Shown one piece after another: positions 33,936-45,576 of a stretch of 64,000 bases of DNA. The stretch spans positions 57,913 to 121,912 of the forward strand of contig JAKSZP010017337.1 in the NCBI GenBank assembly GCA_022478985.1, in the 5' to 3' direction. Both the position numbers and the translations under genes were made by a program. The notes beneath the pieces are model-generated. The model was not told the origin of the DNA. It saw only the letters and a program-made list of their open reading frames with translations, and made no database searches. The stretch is from Massospora cicadina (lineage: Eukaryota; Entomophthoromycota; Entomophthoromycetes; Entomophthorales; Entomophthoraceae). How positions within the stretch are numbered: the first letter of the stretch is position 1; each line of letters opens with the position of its first letter.

Positions 33936-34830
33936 AAATACTTTGGGGTTCTCCCTTATCAATATGACGGGAAAAATAATATTTTACAAATAGACTTCTT
34001 AAAAGATGTTTAAGTTAATTACGGTTTATTATAAATTTATGTGGTTGTAATATGTGTTCTCACTGGAGGAATCTCAAATAGTTTTAATATGTAAAATTAA
34101 AACATGACTTTTGGGCCCTAGACCCGCTAACAATACTAAGATAATCTAGGATTTCACGCCTAAATTATGCTGATAATTTTTCTTTTCAGGTGTTAGATTT
34201 TATGGAGGAAACTTCATTTCACTCAAGTTGTTATTCTTATTCTCACCACCCACACTCAACTAAAACTACTGATTTGCATCCTTATAACAATCATATTTGG
34301 ATTTTAGGTTTTATTCAAATAGATTCCAAATCCGGCCTGCCAAACTTCTGGGGACCTCTCAGCACAATACCTGATTCCTAGCATTCTGCTAAAGTGCCAT
34401 GCACTTACCAAGGATGCCATAGACAACAAGCTTTCAGTTTGAAAGTTTTTGCATCCCTTCTGGACCTTGACCTGGTGCTAGATGCTGAAGAAGACATGAC
34501 ACTACTCTATGTGCACATGTGACTTATGTACAGGTGGATAAACCACCTTCCACACCTTAGCCTGATATTGGGATCATTGAAGATGTAAATCGATTAAAAG
34601 TTAGGGTATAATACCCGCCTGGTAACTTGAGGACAGGTATGTTTATAGGGAGCTGATCACACTTTATCTGGAAGGGCACAACTTGCTATCCTCAGATGGA
34701 AACCCAGGAATGACACTTGTTCAATTACTAAACAATTGAGGTTATCCTCTTTTGGCTAAGTTTATATATTGATTTGGAAAATATCCTTTAGGAGGCCTGA
34801 TCGTTACAGTATGTAGCCAGGAGACTAAAT
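33936..34830 (+). repeat. R3, tandem-repeat unit (about 0.9 kb, right part lost or diverged)
   Basis: Head-to-tail with R2. Shared blocks: TGTGTTCTCACTGGAGGAAT, TGACTTTTGGGCCCTAGACC, GCTAAAGTGCCATGCACTTA, CTTAGCCTGATATTGGGATC and AACTTGCTATCCTCAG. The segment after about 34830 no longer aligns. Confidence 0.75.
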
Positions 34831-35800
34831 TCTTAAACATAGAATGTTAGATATTTAACTACTAAGTTTAGTACTTTTGACTTCTCAGTAAACCAAGTTA
34901 ATAATTTTTATATCAGGCTGGAGGATGACAGGATGCAAAGGGAGCTGAATCTGGGGCATGTCACATACAAATGGTTATGTTTAAAAACCTATAATTTAGT
35001 ATTTTGTCGCCAATTCCAAACTTTGTCCCTGTTACTTGTTGATAAACATAATATAGAAGCCCTTAGTTGAGAAATTCAGAAATTTGAACTGAAAGTGGTA
35101 GTATGACGAAACTAGAGGAATCTAGGCAATAAACATAGAGTTTCCGTAGCCAATGCTTTTTAATTATATGGCTTCAGTTATGATTTGATCAGAGAGTCAC
35201 ATATAGCCTAATTATATAGTATAGCTTTGAATAGTTATGGGTTGCACAATATTAATACTGGAGTGCCAACTTTGAGGTAGAGGATATAAGTAGTACTCCT
35301 GGTGGGTTAAGATATGTAAAAACTCTACAGGATAGTCTAGAGTATCCTAAACTTCTAGCACAGAGCCCATTAATGCTTAACTCATGTAGAAAGAGGTCAC
35401 TTTACTCACTCCTTGCACAGGTTATGGTGGGACAGCCCAGATATTTTTCTACTGTATAGGATGGCTACGCGGTAATGTTCTCATCCTCTAATATAAGTAA
35501 GATTATGCTAAAGATATAAAAAAATAAATGCCAATATTTGACATAAAGGCGGTATTTTTATTTAGAGTAAGCAGATAATATAGAGTCATTTCACTTCATA
35601 AAAATGCAATAATGCTTTCATAATGATGATCTTTAATTATCATAGAATGCAATTGTGTAAGGAATTAATAGGTCAGGAAAAGTCTTAATGCTTTATCACG
35701 AGGTTAACTGCAACACAAATTTCTAGGGAAAAACTTATAACAGACATAAATCATGCTACATCTCCAATCAAAAAACCAAAATCTAAGTAAATTGTTTATC
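34831..35800. other. AT-rich non-coding interval
   Basis: No domain, LTR pair or repeat recognised on either strand. It separates the R array from the T5 3' LTR. Confidence 0.5.
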
Positions 35801-36567
35801 TGATAATCCCAGTGGGGTAATGCTCACTAGTGCTTTTGCACAGGATTTCTAACAATATAGCAGTTTCAGGAGTGATGAAACAGCTCAACTGCTGTTAAGG
35901 AGTTTAGGAGAAAAATGAACCATAAAAGATTTTAAAATATTGTAAATTTATTAATAGAAAAAATGGGAAAAAAGAACTCGATTGTAATGTTGATTTTTAT
36001 TATTTAAGGTAAGAAAAGGCAAAAAATGAGAAGGCTGTCAGAAACCAGAATAGGCAGAGAGTGTCCCAATTTAGAAAAATAGTGGTGTGGCCTATTGGAA
36101 TTATAGGAAGGCTTTTCACCTTGACTTAACTTAATTTTATGTGATAGGCCAATGACAGGCATAAGGCATCCTTGGGTAATATTTAATGTATCCAATCCAA
36201 TTATGCATCTGCAAATGGTTTTTGCCTCAGCCAATTTTCAGATTTTTTATTTGGTGATTGATGGAAAACATATTTTCATCCCCCTGAACCCTCTTAAAAG
36301 TCAATAAAAGGGGGTAATTTTCTCTTAGGAAATTGTACCAAATTTAAGATGGTGCTTGGGCGGACTCCCAGGTCAGTTGACCTATTTCACTGGAGGTTTG
36401 ATGTAGCCCATCAGCTCAATCCTAGCTATTTGCCAAATATTAGGAGTAACATTATTATCCTGATTGGTAAAATTCCGCCAGGAGTTAGGATGAAGAACAT
36501 TAGTAAGATCGAATCTACTATACACAAGATATTCTTATCAACTAGTCAAACTTCAAATTGTCTGACA
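35801..36567 (-). repeat. T5 3' LTR (about 767 bp)
   Basis: Minus strand starts TGTCAGACAATTTGAAGTTTG and ends near GGGATTATCA. It aligns with 55797-56576: common are ACTAGTTGATAAGAA / ACTAGTTAATAAGAA near the start and TCCTGTGCAAAAGCACTAG / TCCTGTGCCACAAGCACC near the end. Strongly diverged, by eye well over 25 percent. Confidence 0.75.
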
Positions 36568-36580
36568 TCTCGCCCTTCAA
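36568..36580 (-). promoter_or_regulatory. T5 polypurine tract
   Basis: Minus strand TTGAAGGGCGAGA directly before the 3' LTR. Purine-rich apart from the C and first Ts; decayed but correctly placed. Confidence 0.5.
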
Positions 36581-36752
36581 GAATGGTGGTGGAAAATAGG
36601 GGCTTAGAAATCATCCATGTACACGATTGATAGTAACTCCAGAATCAAGGGACTTGAGGGAGTATTCATCCCCTCTTGTAGAAGCGACAAAGAAAGGTCT
36701 TACCTAGATGGACCTAAGCTTTTCACTTCTAAAAGTGATGCAGTTGTGGTAC
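36581..36752 (-). other. T5 3' internal remnant left of the T3 insertion
   Basis: The 172 bases between the T3 target duplication (ggtac, 36748-36752) and the T5 polypurine tract. A purine-rich stretch CAAGAGGGGATGAA lies near 36680. No protein domain recognised; it is the end of the integrase gene or 3' untranslated region. Confidence 0.5.
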
Positions 36753-37307
36753 TGTTATAAAATCTGATGGTATCATTAGTATATGCCATATTGTTTGTAC
36801 AGGTTGAATTCACTGAACAATAGACAGATGATGTGGGGATCGTCAGTCCTTCAGAAACACTCAAAAATATACTAAAATATAGAAGCAATTGCTCCAATGA
36901 CTCTTTTATTTATTTTAATAAATACAGCGATCTTTCGCTGTTCCACTCTTTCTCTACTATCCACAACTTTATTCTCTCAATCGCTCATCTCATTTATATA
37001 CAGCAGCTTTGGATGATACCACTCTCATAGCTTAGGCTATTATATTCCACTGATTTTCCTCAATTTTGGCTTGGTATTCTTTATCTCTTTAATATCTTAA
37101 TTTTAGGCAAATTAATTCATATTTGTCAAATGTTGACATTGCCTTATCGCCTTATCTAGAGGCGATCCAATAATAACCTGTTATATCCCAATATCACCTC
37201 ATCTCAAGGCACTTGAATAATTGTAATTGATATCATGTTTGGCGAGTTCTTCCCAATCTGCCCTAGCTGTCCCAAGATTATCATCCAGTCATATTGGAAT
37301 TGTGACA
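36753..37307 (-). repeat. T3 3' LTR (555 bp)
   Basis: Minus strand begins TGTCACAATTCCAATATGAC and ends TTATAACA. Nearly co-linear with 48780-48227. A hand comparison of the first 200 bases gives about 14 percent differences, mostly transitions. Confidence 0.9.
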
Positions 37308-37319
37308 TTACCCCTCCTT
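37308..37319 (-). promoter_or_regulatory. T3 polypurine tract
   Basis: Minus strand AAGGAGGGGTAA, abutting the 3' LTR. Matches the T2 tract. Confidence 0.85.
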
Positions 37320-38565
37320 GACTATACGATAAGGCTCCTATTGCTTTTATGGTTGAGGAACTTCACATGCACTTGGTTAATGATCTGACCACTTGCGGGG
37401 TCCTTGATGGTATATGCATCAACCCCAGTTTTCTCTATAACTTCAAACAGGCCAATCCATATACTGGCCAGCCTGTGCTTCCAACTGAACCCATGTTGGT
37501 TGTGGAAGAAAACCATATTGCCTTCTTTGAACTGCGCCAATCCTCTACAATGTACCTGATCAGCAGCCTGATTCCTGATCTTCTTGGCTAAACTGAAGTA
37601 ATATGCTTCAGTTTGCAATTTGATCAGAGTGTTTGCAAGATTAGTCAAATAGCGATGGAGTTCCATTCCACCAGTGTCTTCTACACATGAATAAAGTAAC
37701 GCTGGAAGAGCTGGGTGTCAGACATATAGTCATTGAAAGGGGCTCTTCCCTGTGGCGTAATGGTAACTAATGTTATAGGCAAACACGGAAGTGGAAAGGA
37801 GAGAACTCCAATCAGAAGGTCAATTTGTTACTAATTTTTTAGTATGTTCACTAAAGTCACATCCACCCATTCAACTATTCCATTAGACTTGGGGTGAAAT
37901 GGGGTCATCAGAACCCCACGGATATCCATAAGCTCTTTCAGTTTGGGGAGGATGTGCGAGGTGAAGTTATTTCTGTTATCAGTGATAATGAATTGAGGGC
38001 AGCCATGTCGCTGAATAATGCATTCCATTACAAACTTGGCCACTGTGACGCTCCCAAATCCTGTATCAGCCGCACTTCCACCCACTAGGTCAAGTGGTCA
38101 TTAGCCACTAGAATGTACTTACACCAGTAACTCCTGTTGGCAAGGGACCACTGACATCAAGGGAAACCGTATGCCAAGCAAAATGCGTTTTCACTACCTG
38201 ATACAAAGTCTTATGGCGGAATAGCTTCTCCACTTGGCACTGATGGTAACAGGAAATGGTTTTAAGAACATCGAAGTTCATGCTTTCCCAGTACCAAGGG
38301 TGCAAAAAGCCCCATTGTCTTGCACACCCCACCATGTCTGACTGCCTTGTGGGCGCTCATAATAATCCCTGGCCATGCTGAGGGTCACAGAAATTCCCCA
38401 TAGAATCACCAATCCGCTTGTATAGTTCCCCATTCCATTGAAAATATTAGTTTGCATCTCATTCAACGCTTTGATCACTTGGGGCATTTCATCATCATAT
38501 TTTCCGCTGAGCATCTTATTGTACATCACATCGCTGAGGTCTGCCATCACCGCAACAGTTGGCAA
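37320..38565 (-). pseudogene. T3 integrase pseudogene
   Basis: Upstream linker KYDDEMPQVIKALNEMQ (38485-38435). Zinc region with ISCYHQCQVEKLFRHKT (38255-38205). Core start FAWHTVSLDVSGPLPTG (38185-38135; first Asp kept). Then IQRHGCPQFIITDNRNNF (38020-37967; second Asp kept) and SNGIVEWVDVTLVN (about 37893-37850; the third catalytic residue Glu kept). C-terminal part 37666-37322 shows WIGLFEVIEKTGVDAYTI, a GPY/F-type module, and ends before the polypurine tract. Frames change near 38100 and 37830. All three catalytic residues survive although the frame does not. Confidence 0.85.
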
Positions 38566-39563
38566 TTGAGATAAACAGTCAGTGTTCTGATGCTTTACTC
38601 CTAGGCAGTGAAGGATCTTGAAGTCACAAGCCTGCAGCTTAAGAGTACATTAAGCCAAACGGCCTTAGATTCTTTAGGGTTCTGCAACCAGCATAATGAC
38701 GCATGATCTGTTATGACTTTAAACTTTACCCCATGAAAGTAGACTCTGAATTTCTTATATTCATAGATTACCGCCAAGCACTCCCACTTGGTAACAGTAT
38801 AATTATGCTCATGGCAGTTCAGACTTCAACTACAGTATGCTACGGGATGCTCCTCTCCCTCATCATCTTTCTGAGAAAGAAGTGACCCAACAGCGGAAAG
38901 CGACGCATCCATCTTAATGATAAACTCTCTATCAAAGTTTGGATAGCGTAACACCAGTGCACTGGTTAGTGCTGTATGAGGTGTAGCAAAAGCATATTGA
39001 TGAAATTCCGTCCATTTGAACACTACATCCTTTTTTAACAATTAGAATAGTGGCCCCCCAATAAAGCTAAAGTTAGGGATGAAGCGCTGGTAGTAACTGA
39101 CCATTCCCAAAAATACCTGTATGTCATGTTTACTTTTAGGTGTAGTCATTTTATGGATGGCCTCCACCTTTACAAAGGTGTGGTTTCAACCTCTTAGAGT
39201 CTACCACAAACCCCAGGTACTCCAATGAATCTTTGAAGAAGGTACATTTTCGAGGCTTAATTTTGATGTTGGCTTTAGCCATCCAGTGAAATACTGCTTT
39301 TAAGTGATCGAGGTGCTCTGAAAAGATTTGAGAGAAACATTTATATATCGAGGTATACAAGTATGCATGAAAGCTTCAGGTCACCAAGAATAGTGTCCAT
39401 GTCTCATGAAATGTAGCTGGGGCGTTAAGCAGCCCTTGAGGCATCTGAGTCAGTTGAAAAAGGATTTTGGAGGTAATATGGCGCATTTTTCCTGTTCCTC
39501 TGTGGGTAGCTCAATTAGCCAGCAACCTGATATCAAGTACATTTCTGGAAAAAATGGGCTTCC
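38566..39563 (-). pseudogene. T3 RT C-terminal part and RNase H, left of T4
   Basis: Continues RT after the T4 insertion: TEEQEKCAILPPKSF-like residues near 39505, QMPQGLLNAPATFHETW (about 39445-39395), SEHLDHLKAVFHWMAKANIK and PRKCTFFKDSLEYLGFVVDS (39320-39200). The YLDD stretch near 39360 is disrupted. RNase H: EFIIKMDASLSAVGSLLSQK (38935-38877) and DDEGEEHPVAYCS, later VITDHASLCWL near 38715-38690. First and later Asp residues of RNase H are kept. Confidence 0.8.
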
Positions 39564-40211
39564 TGTAACGGGCGGGTTTGTGCCAATATGCAACGAACAA
39601 ATTGGGCAGTAAGAGCCATGTTAGTGACCATACTAGGTACAGGCCTGCAGAGGCCCATCCCCAAACCTGACTGCCATGTATTGTCATTTACACATATTCT
39701 TGTACCACTGTTCCCATAACACTGCACATCAGTAGCAGAGTCTGGGACCAGGAAAGGGCTGAGAACGATGCCAACGCCACACTGAGCTCACTAGTGGAGC
39801 TCATGACTTTAATCCAATCCAATTAATTTACTAAAATAAAATTAATGTTATCCAAACTAGCTAATATCCTTTATTTCTGAATTCCTCATAGAAGATGCAA
39901 CTGCCCTACAGATCTGTAACGTCTTCCCTTAAATAGTGCACTATGAATATCGAATAAGCTTTCTTTTTAGTTAGACTCTTCCAAGCCCTAACCACCACAT
40001 TGCTAATGAAGATTCATCAACCCACTGGATCATCATCCAAACCCCATGTAAGCCCATCGTCATTCTGCAGAGGTGATTCAGATTTGGGATGGTGATTTCT
40101 CCCAGTTCCAAACTTACCAAGTTTGATGCCCATTGAATCAGGGCCACATTTGGATAAAACTCCACATAATCTGAACCAATGTATGGATCAGGTGCCTCCT
40201 GATCCGTTACA
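39564..40211 (-). repeat. T4 3' LTR (648 bp)
   Basis: Begins (minus) TGTAACGGATCAGGAGGC and ends CCGTTACA. About 6-7 percent different from the other copy over roughly 200 bases compared by eye at the CCGTTACA end. Confidence 0.93.
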
Positions 40212-40222
40212 TCACCCCCCTG
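40212..40222 (-). promoter_or_regulatory. T4 polypurine tract
   Basis: Minus strand CAGGGGGGTGA adjacent to the 3' LTR start. Confidence 0.8.
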
Positions 40223-40246
40223 TGAAGACCAGAACTCCTGGACCTT

Positions 40247-40513
40247 CTATGAGCACTGCGCACAGTTCTCCATCATTTGCCACATTGCCTTCTCTACCAG
40301 GTATCCCTTCCACTTCACCAGCAGTTGCTGTTGACCTCTCACCCACTTGGTATCCAGTATCCATTCCACCTCATATTCTGTCATCTCCCCTTCTCTAGGA
40401 TTCAGCGGACTGGGGCGCTCTGGCCCCTCACCCCTAAAAGACTGTATCTGGGAAGTGTGAATCACTGGATGGGCTCTGGAACCCACTGGCAAACTCAACT
40501 CAAAGATGACCAA
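40247..40513 (-). pseudogene. T4 chromodomain at the integrase C-terminus
   Basis: An open segment of 88 codons. It starts with the end of the integrase C-terminal module (VIHTSQIQSFRG) and contains a chromodomain: YEVEWILDTKWVRGQQQ then LLVKWKGYLVEKAMWQ. The aromatic residues Y, W and W match the methyl-lysine cage positions of chromodomains. In chromoviruses this domain steers integration towards heterochromatin carrying methylated histone H3. No stop lies within the domain. Confidence 0.9.
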
Positions 40514-41385
40514 ATTTATAGCTTGGATGATTCAGTATGGGCCCAAAAACTTTGGACCCAACTTGCGACTCTTGACTGGGGTGGCATAGTTCTTGGCTGC
40601 TACAAAAACCCAGTCCCCAGGTTTAAACGCCATATCTGGCGCCCTCTGCCAATCTGCCTGCCACTTCTGCTGAGCTATCGCCTGCTCCAAGTTTCCCTGT
40701 AGCATCTTTCTGATTTCTGACATGGTACATATCATAATGTCCGCCCCCTGACATATGCCACCTGCAGATCCCCCATTCGATTTTAGGGTTGAGTCCATGA
40801 TTTGCAAAAAACGGTGACATTCCTGTCAAGGATTGAGAATGGTTGTTGTAAGCAAACTGGGCCATCCAGACCCGCGATACCCAATAATCCTGTCAATTGG
40901 ACATGTAACACCGCAGATACTGTTCAACTATCTAGTTCATCCTCTCCGTTTGACCATCAGATTGCAGATGGTATGCCAAGGACCAACCTGGCCTATTTTC
41001 CAAACTTCCCAGTAGACTTGACCAGAATTTCGAAATGTGTTGTGGCCCATGGTCCAAAATGATCTCCTTAGGTATAAGCATATTTGGTAAGTCTATCTAC
41101 AACCACCATAATCGCATCCTTCCCCTGCACCTTTGGAAGTCTCACTATGAAATTGACACTGATCATAATCCAAGGGGCCTGCGGTATCAGCAGCAGATTC
41201 AACTTACCCAATGGTGGTTTTCTCAATGGCTTTGACTTTGCACATACCAAACACTCCCGCATGTACTTCTGAACATCCTTATGAAGGCCCAGCCACAAAT
41301 ACTCCTGCTGTACCAATTCCATTGTCTTCCCTACTCCCAGGTGACCCACCAGCGGATGGTCATGAGATGCCCAGATTACCTTCCA
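40514..41385 (-). pseudogene. T4 integrase
   Basis: Zinc domain: HDHPLVGHLGVGKT near 41375-41330 and CLVCAKSK (41257-41234). Core: WIMISVNFIVRLPKVQGKDA (41170-41110), where the first Asp is Asn (SVNF), then MVVVDRLTKYAYT. Later QFAYNNHSQSLTGMSPF (40860-40810) and a C-terminal region LQGNLEQAIAQQKWQADW and FKPGDWVFVAAKNY (40690-40580). One frameshift near 40710 and a stop near 41386. The catalytic Asp loss makes it inactive. Confidence 0.88.
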
Positions 41386-42280
41386 TCATAATGATGGGTT
41401 AGATACCCATACATGTGACTTGTGATATAACACCCCATTCCTCTTCATGAAATCCGAATGGTATTGGTGTGGCTGACCCTTCGTCATCTTGGATTTCAGC
41501 CTTCTGTCCAAACTCTGTGCTCCTCTGCTTCTGACAAACTTCCTTCCCCAACTCACTACCCCCATCTTCAACCATCGCGAACTGATCCGGATGGAGCATT
41601 GTTGCAGTGTTAAACTCCTCCAATTCCCCTTCTCATACACAAAAGCTTTATCTCGACTCAACCAATCTGCCAGGACATTTGAAGCCCCAGGCCTGTAATT
41701 CACCCAGAAATCATAGCAGATCAGCTCCACATGCCATATGGCTTGTTGCTGGTTCATCTTTCTGGGTTGTTGATAATACTTTAAGGCTTTGTGGCCAAAA
41801 AATAACAAAAGGATGCCAGGCATAGAGCAGGTAATGTTGCCATTCACGCAAGGCCTCCATCACTGCCAACAGTTTCTTATCATATATTGAGTAGTTCGTT
41901 TCCATGAGGAGCAACTTGCGGCTGAAGTAACACATGGGATGCTCCAACCCATCATCCCCTTCCTGAAGAAATACCGCCCCACAGCATAATTTGAGCGTCT
42001 GTCTCAACCATGAAGGGTTTCCCAGGATCCAGATGGGCCAGCACAGGTGCAGTAAGTAACTTACCCTTTAGTAATTCAAATGCCCACTCTTCCTCCTTCC
42101 CCCATATGAACGGAACATCCTGGGTCAAATGCGTGAGGGGTAAGGCTTTCTGGGAAAGATTCTTCATAAACTGACAAGGGAAGTTCAAGGTTCCCAAAAA
42201 ACTTCACACCCCCATCTGATCCGTGGGGGCTTACATGCCCGCACTGTTCAAAACTTATCTGGACACACCCCCAATCCATT
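41386..42280 (-). pseudogene. T4 RNase H and RT connection
   Basis: The connection FMKNLSQKALPLTHLTQD (about 42165-42110) leads to VPFIWGKEEEWAFELLK and FMVETDAQIMLWGG (42020-41975), the first RNase H Asp kept. In the next frame: CYFSRKLLLMETNYSIYDKK (41945-41880), FGHKALKYYQQPRKMNQ (Gly-His for the usual Asp-His) and ASNVLADWLSRD (about 41680-41640). One frameshift near 41990 and another near 41840. Confidence 0.88.
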
Positions 42281-43035
42281 CTAAAATACCACGTTACTGA
42301 AGAACCTTATCAAACTCCAGTTGAACTCGCATTTGGAAGGCTTCAACTTTAAACCCATACAGCCAATCGCCCCCAGAACTTCCTGAACATCTCATACATG
42401 CTCCTCCTGGGGCCGCGAGAACACTAGAATATTGTCCATATAAGCGGCACAGAATCGTCCAATAATCCCTACAAGGACATGGTCAATCATCCGTTGGAAC
42501 ATTGCCAGAGCATTCCTCAGCCAAAATGGCATTACACAATATTGGTACACCCCCAGATGGCACTTGAACGCCATGTATTGCTGATGCTCTGGTCTCACTG
42601 GAATCTGATTAAATGCATTTATATGATTGAGCTTCGTAAACATTGTGCATCTAGTAACCATCAGAATAATGTCTTCCAAAAGGGGCATTGGATATGGATC
42701 TGGCTCCATGACTGCATTTAAACGTCAGAAATCCACACATGGGCATAAATCGCCACTCGCCTTTGGCACTAACAACACAGGAGGCACCACTGGAGACATG
42801 AAAGGCTCAATCAAACCCTTGTTTAACTTTGACTCCACATGGCTCTCTAATGCTTCCCTGGCTCATTCATTAAGAGCATAGACCGGGCATCCCCTAAAAA
42901 GCTCCAATCCCTCCTTGAACCAAAATGAGAATGCGAAAGAACCTGTAGGGGAAAAAGGTGAACTTCTGATGGGACCAAATATGTCAATGAAGTCGCTATA
43001 TTTGGGTGGGAGCTCTACCTCCTGCTTTCCCCCCA
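42281..43035 (-). pseudogene. T4 reverse transcriptase, both catalytic Asp changed
   Basis: N-terminal part near 42900-42710 includes VPPVLLVPKAK- and CVDF-like residues in broken frames. The long open segment 42709-42392 has MEPDPYPMPLLEDII, FTKLNHINAFNQIPV (usually KLD), WLRNALAMFQRMID and YMDNILVFSRPQEEHV (usually YMDD). Both KLD to KLN and YMDD to YMDN are single G to A changes on the coding strand, removing metal-binding residues. Confidence 0.9.
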
Positions 43036-43400
43036 AGCTCCTTCATCCAATCAGGACGTCGCCCCCAACCTCCATCTTCCACATCAGCTGAGGTCCAATC
43101 TGGGGTGATAAGGTAATTGTTTTATGCAACACATCAATCTGTGGCTGGAAATGATGCCACCATCGCATCCCCAGCACCACAGGGTGGGCCAGATTCTGGA
43201 TCGCACAGAAACCCTCCTTCAACCAAAAGGGGTTCTGCCAAATGACAATCAAGGACTCCAGAACCCACAATACGGCTCTTCTTAATACATCGGCGAACAC
43301 CACCTTAGGACCCCTTCTTATCTCCAACTGCAAACGTTCTGCTAAGGCAAACTCCACATAATTTTCCTCAGACCATGTATCCACCAGAGCCAGCACCTTC
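43036..43400 (-). pseudogene. T4 aspartic protease, active site DTG to DTW
   Basis: An open 117-codon segment. VLALVDTWSEENYVEFALAE holds the active site, where the invariant Gly of Asp-Thr-Gly is Trp (TGG for GGG). VVLGMRWWHHFQPQIDV is the characteristic second block of this chromovirus protease group. It would cleave Gag-Pol if intact. Confidence 0.88.
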
Positions 43401-43446
43401 TTGGTCTGACCATGTGAGTATAACTCGACCAGAATAAATAACCTAG

Positions 43447-44260
43447 TTAAAGTGAAGAAGAATGTTTAATGTTAGAAGCATTCTCAAATTGCAAATTTAC
43501 AGGTAAAGTAGGTCGAGGACTATAGCTCTGCCCAGGCCCCTGGCCTGTTCTTCCTGACTCCTCACCGCTACCCTGATGGGATCCCCCATGGATATTTCCA
43601 AAATTCTGTTGAGAACCCCGCCAGCCCCCTCGTCCTCTACTGGCAATTATGGGCGACTGGACCCTTCCTGGGGACATCAAATCCTCTCGCCGGTTCCATG
43701 CCAACGCCAATTGCTTTTCCACTTGCATCGCCAAAGAAATCTCCTCCGCCAACAAACCCTGAACTTTAGCAACAGCCATGGCGGCCAACATGTCCGCTTG
43801 CAGCCCTTGTCTTAATATTTGTGACGATTGTGAACCCAAGGCTCTTGCTGCTATTGCCAATGGTTGGAAAACCCGCCTGTATTCTTCCACTGATCCTTGT
43901 CCCTGACCTACTATAAACAGAGCCAACCACGCCTAATCCTGCGCTTCATCCAGACAGGCCTCCCGGTCAATCCAGTCTACACACTCATCCATGGATCTGG
44001 ACAGGCGTCCTTGCTCTTCACCCAACTCTTGCACCCACCCAAAAAGTTCCAGGGGTAGTGCCTCCACAATTTGCGCGATCTGCAGCAAGAAAGGGGTCTC
44101 CCCACCCATTTCTTGAGCCAACCGCGCCTGAAAATGAATCTGTGACACCATTTGGTGAATCTTCTCTAAAGCTTCCATGGGCAAAGCCGCCTGAACTTTT
44201 GGGGGTTACAGGTCCCCCTTGGCGTTCCTCCATCCTAACAGGTCTCAAACCACACACTCA
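43447..44260 (-). pseudogene. T4 gag
   Basis: Two overlapping open segments. The first (44184-43933) has ALEKIHQMVSQIHFQARLAQ and ALPLELFGWVQELGEEQGR, the N-terminal Gag helices. The second (43926-43447) has GQGQGSVEEYRRVFQPLAIA, a Retrotrans_gag-type motif, then LQADMLAAMAVAKVQGL. It ends in an Arg/Gly-rich tail (ASRGRGGWRGSQQNFG) in place of a zinc knuckle. A stop or short indel near 43930 separates them. The RGG tail is a plausible RNA-binding substitute for a CCHC finger. Confidence 0.85.
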
Positions 44261-44406
44261 AATCACCTCTCTTATTACAAACGTGAGCGAGAAGCTCACT
44301 ATCACCACTGTCAACACATGGTGGTACCATTCCTCCCCTCCTGGGGCCACCTCCTCTTCTTGGGGGCCCCACAAAACTGACAAGAAAGTATTAGAGTTGC
44401 GTCTAA

Positions 44407-45053
44407 TGTAACGGGCGGGTTCGCGCCAATATGCAACAAACAAATTGGGCAGTAAGAGCCATGTTACTGACCATACTAGGTACAGGCCTGCAGAGGCCCA
44501 TCCCTGAATCTGACCGCCATGTCTCGTCATTGCCACATATTCTTTTACAACTGTTCCCATAACATGCACATCAGTAGCAGAGTCTGGGACCAGGAAAGGG
44601 CTGAGAATGATGCCAACGCCACACTGAGCTCACTAGTGGAGCTCATGACTTTAATCCAATCCAATTAATTTACTAAAATAAAATTAATATTATTTAAGCT
44701 AGCTAATATCCTTTATTTCTGAATTCCTCATAGAAGATGCAACTGCCCTACAGGGCTGCAACATCTTCCCTTAAATAGTGCACTGTGAATATTGAATAAT
44801 CTTTCCTTTTAGTTAAACTCTTCCAAGCCCTGACTACCACATCGTTAATGAAGATTCACCATCCCACTGGATCACCATCCAAACCCCACGTAAGCCCATC
44901 GTCATTCTACAGAGGTGATTTAGATTTGGGATGGTGATTTCTCCCAGTTCCAAACTTACCGAGTTTGATGCCCATTGAAACAGGGCCACATTTGGATTGA
45001 ACTCTACCTGATCTGAACCAATGTACGGATCAGGTGCCTCCTGATCCGTTACA
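44407..45053 (-). repeat. T4 5' LTR (647 bp)
   Basis: Same ends as the 3' LTR (TGTAACGG/CCGTTACA). The adjacent internal sequence (minus TTAGACGCAACTCTAATAC) does not begin with TGG, so no ordinary tRNA 3'-end primer site is visible. Confidence 0.93.
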
Positions 45054-45510
45054 CTCTCCCTAACCAATCCAAAGCATCGTCAATCCTTAGCAAAGGTTAT
45101 AAGTCCCTTTTTGTAATACTGTTGAGCTTCCGGTAGTCTATTACTACACTTTTGGTGCCATCCTTCTTTTTTACAATCAGAACGGGAGAAGCCCACGGAC
45201 CCTTGGATGGTTCAAGCATCCCTTGCTCCAGCAACTTATCAATTTCATTAGTGACAACATCTTCTGCTGCCCTCAATCAGCAGATATTCTGAGACCTTAT
45301 AGGTCTATGATCTCCTGTGCCACTTGATGGACCACGCCCCAAGCACACCCTAAGTCATTATTGTTAGTAGTGAAAATACCCTTGTACTTCTGGAATAAAG
45401 CTATTGCTTGGTCTTTTTGTTCTTCCAATACCCCTATTAGATTACTCCACAGTTCCACCATCATTAAGCCAGCCAGTGCCTCAACTGGTAGACAAAATTC
45501 GCCCAATGAC
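45054..45510 (-). pseudogene. T3 pre-RT and RT N-terminal part, right of T4
   Basis: QAIALFQKYKGIFTTNNND (45410-45355) is the pre-RT spacer. Then [20 protein letters not shown] (about 45235-45175), [20 protein letters not shown] (45175-45115) and ALDWLG (about 45075-45058), where T4 starts. One in-frame stop near 45105. RT resumes at 39563. Confidence 0.88.
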
Positions 45511-45576
45511 CCAAAATCATGAACCTAAAGGACCACTTCTATTGGGGTCTAAATGTAAATATGCTACTATTTGGTG

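Larger units (their letters stand above)
39564..45053 (-). mobile_element. Chromovirus T4 (Ty3/gypsy with chromodomain), nested inside T3
   Basis: Two long terminal repeats of 648 and 647 bp (39564-40211 and 44407-45053) with perfect 8-bp inverted ends (TGTAACGG..CCGTTACA) flank a minus-strand gag-protease-RT-RNase H-integrase-chromodomain series. Length 5490 bp. It splits T3 RT between the ALDWLG and FFQK-type motifs. The flanks (CTTCC left, CTCTC right, plus strand) are an imperfect match for a 5-bp target duplication. This is the youngest member of the nest by LTR similarity. Confidence 0.95.
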
